From Limnoperna fortunei (taxonomy: Eukaryota; Mollusca; Bivalvia; Mytilida; Modiolidae), in NCBI GenBank assembly GCA_944474755.1, contig OX104114.1, forward strand, positions 27,055,220 to 27,119,219: 64,000 nt of DNA, given 5' to 3'. The notes beneath the pieces were generated by a model. That model made no database searches. It was not told the origin of the DNA and was given only the letters and a program-made list of their open reading frames with translations. Below, one piece after another: positions 1-11,500 of the stretch. The translations under genes and the position numbers were made by a program. Numbering within the stretch: the stretch's first letter is position 1; each line of letters opens with the position of its first letter.

Positions 1-164
1 GAGAAGTTGGTATGTAGGTTTGCAATATTTGTATGCCCTTGTTGAAGGAAAAAGTCTCAGACCAATACTTATAGCTTAAAAGGTAATACATTGTAAACAT
101 AAATTTACCATATTTTTTGTGTGTCTTGAATCAGTCGGTCCATACATCGTCATGTCCTGGCTAT

Positions 165-870
165 AACTTTTTATAACCCTGCTCTACAAGAGTCGGGGTA
201 TATAGTGGTCCTCATGTCTGTCCATCCAAATTTGGTTTCTGGATGATATTTTAAAAAACTTGTATCCAATTTCAATGAAATGTTAGGATATTGTTACGTA
301 TCAGTTGGGTAAGAAGCCTCTTGTTTCTGGAGGAATTTTGTAAAAGGTCAAGATGACCAAAAATGTTAGAATTTTTACAAAAAAGATGTTTCCAGACTTC
401 AACTCAAAAGTTTGCATTTGTTGTCAATAAAACTGTGATATCGTTTCATATTAGGTGGGTAAGAAGCCTAAGGATTTTTAGGGAAATCCATAACATTTCA
501 AGGTTACAGTTAACAAAAAATGCTTTAAATTTTTGCAATAAAGATGTTGCTGGACAATAACTTCAATGAAACTTTGGGCTATAGTTTCATATTAGGTTGA
601 TCAAAAGCCTGTCGATTATTATGGAAATCCATCAAATTTTAAGGTAACAGTTTCGAAAAAATGTTAGAACTTTTTACAAAAAGATGTTTCCAGACAATAA
701 CTAAAAAAAATTGCATTTGATTTCAATGAAACTTTTGGATATTATTACATATCATGTGGGTAAGAAGTTCTATTGATGCTGGTGAATTCCATCAAAGTCA
801 AGGTCATCAGTCAATTAAAGTGTTGGAAATTGTTACAATTTTTTTTTTTAATTTAGCAGGGTATTGGTGA
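165..870 (+). mobile_element. Pearl-type (Helitron-like) minisatellite element, family 1
   Basis: It opens with a degraded hairpin (ctctacaagagtcgggg), then tatatagtggtcctcatg and a (GTCC)-like leader. About four diverged units of roughly 160 bp follow, each with 'aatgaaact', 'gtaagaagcc' and 'caaggtca'. A cleaner copy is at 13118. Confidence 0.7.
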
Positions 871-879
871 AGCTAGATT

Positions 880-1035
880 GACATTTTCTAGTTTATCTTT
901 TGAGTTGGGCTTTTGATATTTGGTGTATTGGTAGATAATATCAAGGTGATGTGTTGCATACCATGTTGATGACTTTAACTTTGAACTTTAACTTCAATGT
1001 CATTGGGGCCCACAGAGATGGATAACAATTAAGGT
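880..1035 (+). mobile_element. Pearl-type element fragment, family 6
   Basis: It holds 'tatcttttgag', 'ggcttttgatatttgg' and 'cccacagagatggata', shared with 31019-31393. Only the 3' part is present. Confidence 0.55.
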
Positions 1036-1309
1036 TTTTAATCTTATAAAGCTATATTTTTATAAGCTATAAGTTTAAAGAAAATAAAATACCTTCCTAC
1101 TTATCCACTTCACTTATAAATCTAGGAAATGAAAACAATTTTTAACAATAGGCTATTAATAATAAAGTTTTATTGTACAAACTCGAATATTATTTTGCAA
1201 TAAACCATGTATTTCATAATTATATAGCTCCTGGTGAGTATAAATAATGTAGCAATAGTAGATTTTGGTAATGGGTGCTTTTATATACAGAAATTTTAAA
1301 TTCCATGTA

Positions 1310-2747
1310 CAGACTGTGGACAAAAGTATTCGCACGATAATAGCGGATAAAATTGTCCCCGGTACCGGTTAACGTCACAATAAGGCAAATAAAATTAGCT
1401 ACAATTGAAAACAAACACACGTGTTTGGTACCAAGTGAAAGCTAAATTATAGAAGGAATATTAAAACTTTTATCTTAAAATAAAATCATTCCTACCTTAA
1501 TATTTTGTGATATATCCCCGTGCCCGCTGAACTCGTCTTATTCGTGTTGGAATGGAGTAGTATAAACTTTGTACGTATTCAATGGAAAACGAAGTCCAAA
1601 TTTCGAAAATTTTGTCATAAAGTTCATCAACTGTAGTTAATTCGTAAACGTAACCTTGCAATTTTCTCTTAATTGTCAACCATAAGTTTTCTATGGGGTT
1701 TAAATCTGGGGACTGTGCCGGCCATTCCAAGGAATGAAGATCGTTTTCTGTTTTGTAGGCATTTGTCACTCTAAATCTGTGTACAGGGGCATTATCGTCC
1801 ATAAAAAGATACCTATCATTAGGAAAATGTCTAGCAATTACTGGCCACAAGTGTTCATCTAAAATTTGAATGTATTTTTCCGAGTTGATAGTCCCATTTA
1901 CACGGCAAAGTGTTCCTACTCCATTAAACGTCATACTACCCCAAATCATCACACTTAACTTCTTATTCACACCCGGTGAAATACAATCAGGAAGCCATGC
2001 CTCGTCACTTTTTCTCCAAATATATATTCGTTGGTCATTACCAATTACAATCTGGCTTTCGTCGGAAAATATAACAGCTTTCCAATGCTCTGCCACTGTC
2101 CAGTTCCATCTGTCCATACACCATCTTACGCGCTTTATCCTGTTTTCAACTCGAATCCTTATTTTTTTCTTACATACACATCTCTTGTAGCCAACATTCC
2201 TCAAACATCTCCATACAGTCTTCTTCGATAAATTAGTACCGTTGTTGTTATTAAAATCGGAAGTTACCACAGAAATATTCTTCTTTCGGTCTCCTTTCAT
2301 CTGACGGACAAGACGTCGGGTCGCACGGCCATCAATGGTTTTTTTTCGTCCAGTTCTTGGTTTATTTTTTACAGTTCCTTCAGCACAAAATTTCTTCCAA
2401 ACACTAAAAACTGTGGATTTGGGAATCAAGAGCATTCTACTTATTTCTCCAAAACTTTTACCATTCCTGACAAGTTTGACAATATTTTCTTTGCAACCAT
2501 CAGACAATTCCTTAGATTTTCTACCCATCTTGCGGAAAGAGTTAAAAACCACTTTTAAAACTAGCAGACGACGAACTGGATTGTTTACGTTATTTATATT
2601 GACCTTGACTTTTATTTATGTTAGTAACGTGAACATACAAATTGTCTACTGAATTTTAGCCCGCCCGGAACAGAAGCAATAATACAAACTGTGACGCCAT
2701 TTTGTTATTATCAATGACGTCGTGCGAATACTTTTGTCCACAGTCTG
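1310..2747 (-). mobile_element. Complete Tc1-family DNA transposon
   Basis: It is 1438 bp, bounded by 28-bp inverted repeats starting CAGACTGTGGACAAAAG that match exactly at both ends. It is flanked by TA at 1308-1309 and 2748-2749, the target duplication of Tc1/mariner elements, and encloses one transposase gene. Confidence 0.95.
1497..2552 (-). CDS. Tc1-family transposase, apparently intact
   Basis: It cuts and pastes the surrounding element. The 351 residues have an N-terminal paired-like helix-turn-helix pair (KSFGEISRMLLIPKSTV; GTNLSKKTVWRCL), the catalytic Asp in FSDESQ, the second Asp in MDDNAPVH and the Glu in LNPIENLW. There are 34 residues between the last two, the DD34E signature of Tc1. 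No stop or frameshift is seen. Met9 (MGRKSKELS) at 2528 is the more family-like start, so the first eight residues are doubtful. Confidence 0.93.
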   Translation of the reverse strand: MVFNSFRKMGRKSKELSDGCKENIVKLVRNGKSFGEISRMLLIPKSTVFSVWKKFCAEGTVKNKPRTGRKKTIDGRATRRLVRQMKGDRKKNISVVTSDFNNNNGTNLSKKTVWRCLRNVGYKRCVCKKKIRIRVENRIKRVRWCMDRWNWTVAEHWKAVIFSDESQIVIGNDQRIYIWRKSDEAWLPDCISPGVNKKLSVMIWGSMTFNGVGTLCRVNGTINSEKYIQILDEHLWPVIARHFPNDRYLFMDDNAPVHRFRVTNAYKTENDLHSLEWPAQSPDLNPIENLWLTIKRKLQGYVYELTTVDELYDKIFEIWTSFSIEYVQSLYYSIPTRIRRVQRARGYITKY

Positions 2748-3073
2748 TATATTTATAACTTATGGCTAAATATTCAACATGTATCTGAAATCTAAAATTT
2801 ATTATGCAACACATAATGGTGATATTATGTAAATTATTATATCTACATAGATGCAATAACCCTTTTCACAGCTATGTATGCTTATTGAGTGAAATGAATT
2901 TTACTGTTGTAAATCTGATTGTGTCAAACTTAATGGAGAGCTGCAATGCATCCATCAAATAGTGATTTGCCAGTGTCATTGTGACCCAGATAATTTTATG
3001 CCGATGTAAAGTGTACTAACTGTCCTTCCATAATGTTTAATTATACTAAGTAGTTTTATGCCGATGTAAAGTG

Positions 3074-3263
3074 TGGGGGAGGAAGCCGGAGTACCCGGAG
3101 GGAACCCCCGACCTGCGGTAGGAAAACTGGCAATCCTTGTCAATTAAGATTGGAGTCGAGTACACCCTGCCTGCAGTGAGAATCGAACCCGCAATCTCAG
3201 TGTTGACAGACCACGTGATCAATGGTAGACGAACTACCTAGACCACTCGGCCACCGAGGCCCC
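3074..3263 (-). mobile_element. tRNA-derived SINE, head and body (tail missing)
   Basis: Read on the minus strand it starts with a tRNA-like A box (GTGGCCGAGTGGTC) and has a B box (GGGTTCGATTC) near 3180-3190. It ends at the CTTCCTCCCCC body, so the tail seen in other copies is lost. It sits inside the satellite. Confidence 0.8.
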
Positions 3264-3517
3264 TCATAATAAATTGAAAATACAACCGAAACTTGGCATC
3301 TCATTTGTTGATATGAGACATACAAATTTCTAAGAAGATAGGCAAAAAGTTAAAAATTTTAAATGAAAAAAGGGTCATTTGAAAAACTAAAGTTTAGTTC
3401 CAGGAGACTGCCAGAATGCAGGATTTTGCGTTATTTACCCCAGACCCCCGGCCGTCTTGTGTGGTTGCCTACTTTTTCTTTTGGAGACACCTACTCTAAA
3501 ATTGGTTGAAAGCCCTG
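3264..3517. other. Unassigned spacer inside the satellite
   Basis: About 250 bp between the SINE and the resumed satellite. No gene or repeat was recognised. Confidence 0.5.
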
Positions 3518-4428
3518 ACTAAGTAGTTTTATGCCGATGTAAAGTGTACTAACTGTCCTTCCATAATGTTTAATTATACTAAGTAGTTTTATGCCGATGT
3601 AAAGTGTACTAACTGTCCTTCCATAATGTTTAATTATACTAAGTAGTTTTATGCCGATGTAAAGTGTACTAACTGTCCTTCCATAATGTTTAATTATACT
3701 AAGTAGTTTTATGCCGATGTAAAGTGTACTAACTGTCCTTCCATAATGTTTAATTATACTAAGTAGTTTTATGCCGATGTAAAGTGTACTAACTGTCCTT
3801 CCATAATGTTTAATTATACAAAGTAGTTTTATGCCGATGTAAAGTGTACTAACTGTCCTTCCATAATGTTTAATTATACAAAGTAGTTTTATGCCGATGT
3901 AAAGTGTACTAACTGTCCTTCCATAATGTTTAATTATACTAAGTAGTTTTATGCCGATGTAAAGTGTACTAACTGTCCTTCCATAATGTTTAATTATACT
4001 AAGTAGTTTTATGCCGATGTAAAGTGTACTAACTGTCCTTCCATAATGTTTAATTATACTAAGTAGTTTTATGCCGATGTAAAGTGTACTAACTGTCCTT
4101 CCATAATGTTTAATTATACTAAGTAGTTTTATGCCGATGTAAAGTGTACTAACTGTCCTTCCATAATGTTTAATTATACTAAGTAGTTTTATGCCGATGT
4201 AAAGTGTACTGTCTTTCCATAATGTTTAATTATACTAAGTAGTTTTATGCCGATGTAAAGTGTACTAACTGTCCTTCCATAATGTTTAATTATACTAAGT
4301 AGTTTTATGCCGATGTAAAGTGTACTAACTGTCTTTCCATAATGTTTAATTATACTAAGTAGTTTTATGCCGATGTAAAGTGTACTAACTGTCCTTCCAT
4401 AATGTTTAATTATACTAAGTAGTTTTAT

Positions 4429-5327
4429 GATTTGATATTATTCAAATGTTGGCATCACACAGTTCTCATTCAATTGTTTGTTTGTTAGAACATTTAAGTC
4501 TTTAAAATTTGGAGGGATTAGGAAACAGAAGTATTTTGATCTTTTGACATGTTACAGCGTCAGTGGCATCCTAGCTTGATTTGTCTTTATCAGACTTTAT
4601 AACCATCTAAATGTAATTTCGTATGGTGTTTCATTGGATCTCTCAATATACGTTCTACAAATGACCTTATTTTGTTTTATATAATGGATTACCCCTAATT
4701 TGTATGCCTGTGGGCAAAAGTTGCTGTTGTAAAATGTCATTCTAATAAAATGTTTACTTTAATCATAGTCCATAATAAAAGACTTATTATGGACTATGAT
4801 TTTTCATTTTTATTATTTTTCATTTAAAATTTCATTAAAACTACTTTCATTTGAAATTCATTAAATTACATTCTTTTCATAACTTGCATTATATCAGATA
4901 TAGCCGTACACCTTCTATCTAATCGCAATTATTACAAATGTATAACACTATAGAAAAGGAAGAAATGTTTTGCTTTATTTGTTGGATTCTTAGTCTTATT
5001 TCAGTATTTAACTTTAAAGTTATTATACAATATTCATTAATTCTGTTATATTAGGATGAGCTGTCTCATTATAATTATTTACCCAGGAGAAATACATTGT
5101 TGGAAGTCTTGTTAATAATTATGTTATGCAAAGTAAAGAAAATTTTATTTGTTGATGTACTCAAACATAGACTTGCATATTATTAAAACAATACATCCTG
5201 TAGTGGACTTTTAATGTATTCTTTTAATGTTTTTTTTAGGTCAGATCATTTTGAATATATGAAATTGTTTAAAATCACTGCAATTTTAGAAATGTTTTAA
5301 TAACTCTAGAGAGATTACCTTTTTTAG
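4429..5327. other. Citron intron, AT-rich, nothing recognised
   Basis: No coding exon or repeat is evident apart from a short inverted repeat near 4767-4800 (catagtccataataaa / ttattatggactatg). Confidence 0.5.
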
Positions 5328-5591
5328 TATTAAGGCTTAAAGGACCTTTAATGGAAAACGTTAAGGACACACCAGATGTAAGGAAAGCAGTGGAGGTTCT
5401 CAGTCGATCACCATCTAACAACCATGGCCTCCTCACGCCCAGCGTCAGAAGAGCAGCCAGCATGAATTATAATAAGAGAATGCACCACAGAATACCACAC
5501 AGATTTGTAACAGGATTAAACACGAGAGCGACAAAGTGTGGTGTATGTCTGGGTAGTGTCCCCTTTGTAAAGGTGGCATCAAAGTGCCAAG
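5328..5591 (+). CDS. CIT: Citron exon 1 in window: linker and first half of C1 domain
   Basis: The acceptor is ttttttag before 5328 and the donor is GTACTT after 5591. It encodes a Ser/Pro linker (NVKDTPDVRKA) and then the C1 start with its first zinc ligands: His in HHRIPHRF, and the Cys residues of KCGVC and SKC. It ends one base into a Glu codon. The exact acceptor is inferred; the rest of the frame is secure. Confidence 0.82.
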
Positions 5592-8500
5592 GTACTTGTG
5601 TAATGTTACAGACAAATAATTTTTGGCAGAAAGGACTGCCTTTTTGAAACTAGACCTGTACAAACTTTGTTAAAAGACTTATTATAGATTTTATTAGATA
5701 ATCTTGTTCTGAAATTTCAAGCCAACTTTGCATTAGGCAGAATTGTACTACCGAAGTTAGATTTGTGATTTGTCGGATTAACGGCAGAATTCTGTCCTAT
5801 TGCTCGTAATGTAGCAAATAAAAAATTCTAACTTCGGTCTATTTATACATAATTCTAACATAATATTCATCTTCTTTACGTTATTAAAGCTTTAGACATT
5901 GGGAAAATAACGGGAAAGGATCTTTATTGAAGAAATTTCTTTTTTCGTCTTTGAAGATGCACATGGAAAATGCTATGTTGATTTTTTTTATAAACATGCT
6001 AATTTGCATACTATAACAACCATCCCGTATTAAGAATCCAGTAATTTACATATGTATTGCCCATGATGCAACACGCCATTCAGTTTCGGGCATCTCAATG
6101 TTTTTCATGTATTAAATGTAATTAAAATGAGACACAAATGTCAATTAATACACAACGCACAGCGGGTTATTAAAAACAGCAATAACTATCATCAGGTATC
6201 AATAATGATAGATTTTAAACAGGAAACCGATAAAAAAAATGGCGACACTGTTGAAAGATATCAAGATGGACCACGCTTGATTGTATATGCAAATTCTTTT
6301 GGACATCAAAGTGCTGGGAGTGATTCACCCCCGCTCTGCTACATTATGAGTAATGGGACTTAATTCGTTCCCTCGCCAAAAAAAAAGCGAGGGTTTGATT
6401 ATTCATTCTAACTTTGTATTTGTCAACTAAGTACATGTATTATATACTGTCACTGTAAAAATTTGTTGTTGTTAAAGAGAAGTAATAAAAGTGAAGTCTG
6501 AATGTATATATTCATGTCTTTATTCAATTACAGTTCTTGTTCTACAGTTACATGGTATACAACCTAAGTAAAAACATTACTATCATGTTTTATGTCAACA
6601 TAAAACACCTTAGTTTAATGCCTCTACATGTATATCTGATTATTCTCCTCTATTATCTGATGTTAGAAATTGAAAGTATCTGGAATATTAATCTGTCTAT
6701 TGGTTTATCATAACATCAGTCATGGTCTGATGAATTGACGTGTTTTATTTGGCTTGTATTTTAAGAAGTTAATGAAATACAATGACAAATAAGAATAGCA
6801 GATCAGCTGATTGATTCTTACTCAGGTCACCAGCAAAGCCAAATAATTTTATGTGTAACCCCAAATAATTATTCTTACTCTGTGTGCAAAAGTCTTTTTT
6901 TGCTGGTAAAATATTTTTTACTTAATTTTAGAATGTCACATAACATGTCATCCCAAATGTGTGTCGTCTGCTCAGGATAATTGTGGTCTGCCAATAGAAT
7001 ATATCCAACATTTTTCAAGCATTATGGGACAGTTGGAACAGTCTACTCAAAAATACTCACCAATTTTGTCAGATGTTCCAATCAAAATGGAGGGATGGCT
7101 TAAGGTTCCAAGGTAATTAATTAAGTTGTTGTTAGTTTTGGTGGTTTTTGTTTGTATTTTTAATAAAAATGATTTGTTATTTCAGTTGGCTAAAATTTTA
7201 CTTACTTCCTAGAATGAAAATTAATAATTGGCAAAGATTTTAGGCATTTTAAAGCATTCTTGATCAACATTTAGTTCATAAACACTATTGAAAATAATGG
7301 TTCTAGAAACAAAGATCACAGCATTTCCCCTGTCCCTTTTCAAATACAAAATACAAAAGCTATATTTTTTTACACCACACTAAGGTTGTTTTTATCCTGC
7401 TAGTAAACATGATGTTTTTTTTTATATTTGAATCCCAAAAGTGCTGCAAGTCGAATATCACAATCAAAATTTTCAGATTGTGCAGAGTATTTTTCAATAT
7501 AGTTCATTGTGACGTCATGTTACCAATTTTGACCAATCAGAATTCATAATGTGGGTATGGCAAAAAAATACAGCAAAAAAGTACATGGACAAAAAAATAC
7601 AGATAAGATTGTATTTGGCACTCTGTATTTGTCTAATAACACGGTGGTTGGAGGGTAAAAAGTTATATATTTTCTCTGAAGAATTCTAAAATCCTGTAAA
7701 AGATAACTCATTCTTCCAGTAAAGGCCAATTTCTGGTACAGATTACCCAGTACATATGAGCTCACACTGTACTCATTGCAATGCCTCATCAAATCTAACA
7801 CCGGAAACAGGATGTTGTTATGGTAACATAACAATGTTTTTGTTTTGGTTGGTCTAATTGGATGTTGGATATTAAACAATGGAGAGTCTGTTGGATATTG
7901 CAATGTGAAAGTTGTTGGTTAACAGGATAAATTTGTACTTTCATGCACTTTTGAGCTCATTCTGCTGAGTTCGAAGACATTTCTATCACTCATGGAATAT
8001 CACCTGGTCATTCCAAAAAAACATAAATAAAAATCTTTTGTTTTTATGAAACTTGTCCAGCCTTAATTTATTTTAACCCCCACAAACTTGTTTTTTTTTT
8101 TTGGGGGGGGGGGGGGGGGTATATAGGAATCACCCTGTCTGTCCATTTGTCCGTCTGTCCACATCCATTGTAAGTGCTTCTCCTTCTAAACCGCCTGACA
8201 GATTTTGATGAAACTTTACATGAAGGAAGTACATCATATGCAGATGTGCATGAAGAATTTTCGTCCCTGTCAGATATTATTCAGGGGAGATAATTGGACT
8301 TAGACTTTTTTAAATATAGTATTCAGTGGGAGACCTTGTAAGCACAACTCCTAAACTGTTTGACAGATTTTGATGAAACTTTACATGAAGGAAGTACATC
8401 ATATGTAGATGTTCATGAAGAATTTTCGTTCCTGTAGCATATTATTCAGGGGAGATAATTGGACTTGAAAGCGAAGAGTGGGGTATCCCATTGTGAGCCT

Positions 8501-11500
8501 GCTCACAGTCCACACTTGTTTCGTTTACAGAACTGGCCCCGTGTGGGATCCAGGTGGCCAAAAGAATAGACTGCAGTCGCGCTAGCTTGTCGTAAAAGGC
8601 TACTAAATAGCGCCCAGTACTCTGACCGGCGTGTCAGGTCGGTTTGCCTAAAGACCGACTGGGATGTGTGCCCCAGGTGGTTGAATGGGGTACCCCTGGC
8701 AAGCTGGGGTTGTCAGGCCATAATACGGAAAACCTGACCGCAAACCATATTAGTGCACCGTGTTGGGAAAAATGCCACGTTCCTCACACGTTAAAGAACG
8801 CTGCTGTAGTATTCGCTATGAGTAGGGATTTCGATCCCGCTACAGGAGGCTGAATTGCATGACCCTATCCATCCTCCCATTTGCCAGTGGCAATCTAAAA
8901 TCCGTTACCCCTTTTTAGCTCACCTTACCCAAAGGGTCATGTGAACTATTGTTATCACTTTGCGTCCGTCGTCGGCGGGGGCGTCGTTGTCGTCGGCGTC
9001 TGTAAACTTTTTACATTTTAATCTTCTTCTCTGAAACCACTTGGCCAATTGAAACCAAACTTGGCCATAATGTTCATTGGATGGACCTTTACAAAGTTTG
9101 TGTTTTTTATTTGGATTGGAAAACCAATATGGCCGCCACCGCAGGACTTAGTTTAACATTGGACCCTATAGGAAAAAGGTTAAAAGGCTTCTTCTCTGAA
9201 ACTGGTTAACCAATGGAAACAAAAACTTACTAGCAATATTGTTTGGATGGTCCTCTATAAAGTTTGTGTTTTTTATGACAATTGGAAATTCAAAATGGCC
9301 ACCAACACAGGACTTAGTTTAACATAGGACCCTATGGGAAAAAGTTTAAAAGGTTTCTTCTCTGAAACCAGTTAACCAATGGAAACAGAAACTTACTAGA
9401 AATATTGTTTGGATGGTCCTCTATAAAGTTGTGTTTGTTATGACTTTGGAAATTCAAAATGGCCGCCAACACAGGACTTAGTTTAACATTGGACCCTATG
9501 GGAAAAAAGTTTAAAATGGCTTCTTCTCTGAAACGGTTAACCAATCGAATCAAAACTTACTACCAATATTGTTTGGATGGTCCTTTATAAAGTTTATGTT
9601 TTTTTATGCCAATTGGTAAATCAAAATGGCCGCCACCGCAGGACTTAGTTTAACATAGGACCCTATGGGGAAAAGTTAAAAAAAGGTGTCTTCTCTGAAA
9701 CTGGTTAACCAATGTAAACAAAACTTACTAGCAATATTGTTTGGATGGTCCTCTATAAAATATATGTTTTTTATGACAATTGGAAATTCAAAATGGTCAA
9801 CAATTCAGGACGTAGTTTAACATAGGACCCTATGGGAAAAAAGTTTAAAAGGCTTCTTCTCTGAAACCGGTTAACCAATTGAAGCAAAACTTTCCAGCAA
9901 TATTGTTTGGATGGTCCTCTATAAAGTTCATGTTTTTTATCCCAATGGGAAATTCAAAATGTCTGCAACCGCAGGACTTGGTTTAACATTGGACCGTATG
10001 GGAAAAAAAAAAGGTTTCTTCTTTGAAACCAATTGGAAAATCAAAATGGCCACCACCCCAAGACTTAGTTTGACATTGGACCATATGGGAATATGTGAAA
10101 AAATTTTCAAAGGCTTCTTATCTAAAACTGGTTAACCAATGGAAACAAAACTTACTAGCAATATTGTTTGGATGTGATTGTCCTCTGTGAAGTTTGTTTT
10201 TTATGCCAATAGGAAAATCAAAAAGGCACCACAGCATTACATAGATTACTTAGTTTAATATAGGACCCTAAGGGCATTTAAAAAAAAAATCTTCTTCTAT
10301 ATAAAACCCGTTAACCAATGGAAACAAAACTTTTTAGCAATATTGTTTGGATGGTCCTCTTTAAAGCTTATTGAAAATTACAGGACTTTGTTTAACATCA
10401 GGGAAATGCAATTTTTATTGCCTATAAAATCAGGTGAGCGATACAGTCTCTTAAGAGCCTCAGGTTTTTCCTTGTGTGCCATCCCATTTTCATTCATCAT
10501 CATTTCATGTTCATTTTATCATCCATTTCATGTTCATCGCCTGAATATAGCTGAAATAATGCTGCTTGGGCGTTAAACACCATTAATCAATCAATCAATC
10601 ATTTACAGAACTGAAAAACAAGGTTGGGAAAGAAGATGGGCTGCATTAGAAAACAATATTTTATTATTGTTTATTGATGAATGTGATGCGAATCCAGTGG
10701 ACACATTTGATCTTGGTCCCCCCAACACAGATGTCACTGTTCACAGTGCAATCAGTACTGCAGAACTACCAAATACAACTAGCACTGACCTTGCCCATGT
10801 CATGAAACTGGAACAGGAGCCACTCACAACCTGCTGGCCAGGAAGGTAATAAAGCTTTCTTATTGAGGATTGATGGGTTAACAAAAACATAAAGAAATAT
10901 TAAAACTTTACACCCTTCTGTAATCAGCAGAATTACAGTGATTGAAAGAAATTTTGTATGATAGGACAAGTCCCATTGTATTAAAAATAAAACATGTCCT
11001 TTAATTAAAAAATTTTTACTATTCATTTAATATGCCTGACGTGTATGACTTTGTCCTCGTTTGCTTAAGAATGAGGGCTGTTTCATAAAAATATAATTTG
11101 TAATTGCAGGGTGTTGTATCTAATGGCTAGTAATTTTTCTGACAAACAGAAATGGGTAGCTTGTCTGGAGGCTGCTGTCAAAAATATACAGAGGAAAGAC
11201 ACTATCGTAAGAAGTGTGAGTTGTCTTTATGTTTTTTGGTGAATTTGGACAATTTGTCTAGTCACCTTTTATCATTTTTTAAACATTTTTGGCTAGTTCT
11301 GTGTATTGCGAATCTGGTAATAGGTTGGTAGATGGTAGATAGTTAGGCAGAGAAAGTAGGTAACTTTTTCTACAATTTCCCCAGAGCTATCAGGCTAGGT
11401 AGACGACAGAATTTCTGAATTGTCCTTAAGCTACATTCTTAAATACCATCAAGCATGGTTGTTTTGAACACTAAATACTTTAATACTTTATGGTTGTGTT

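Larger units (their letters stand above)
2991..4428 (+). repeat. 60-bp satellite array, interrupted
   Basis: The unit contains ctaagtagttttatgccgat, then 'gtaaagtgtactaactg' and 'ccataatgtttaattat'. About 15 copies run from 3518 to 4428 with only a few substitutions, two consecutive units sharing a T-to-A change and one unit 4 bases short. About 1.4 more units lie at 2991-3074, separated by a SINE and 250 bp of other DNA. Confidence 0.95.

Noticed and set aside
1870..2652. Open frames on the plus strand across the Tc1 transposase
   Set aside because: They are antisense shadows of the DD34E transposase.
2991..4428. CRISPR-like regular repeats
   Set aside because: Units are head-to-tail without variable spacers, in a eukaryotic genome; this is a satellite.
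8644..8853. 69-codon open frame in a GC-rich block
   Set aside because: It lies within a SINE-like repeat; the translation matches nothing and the block is interrupted by another element.
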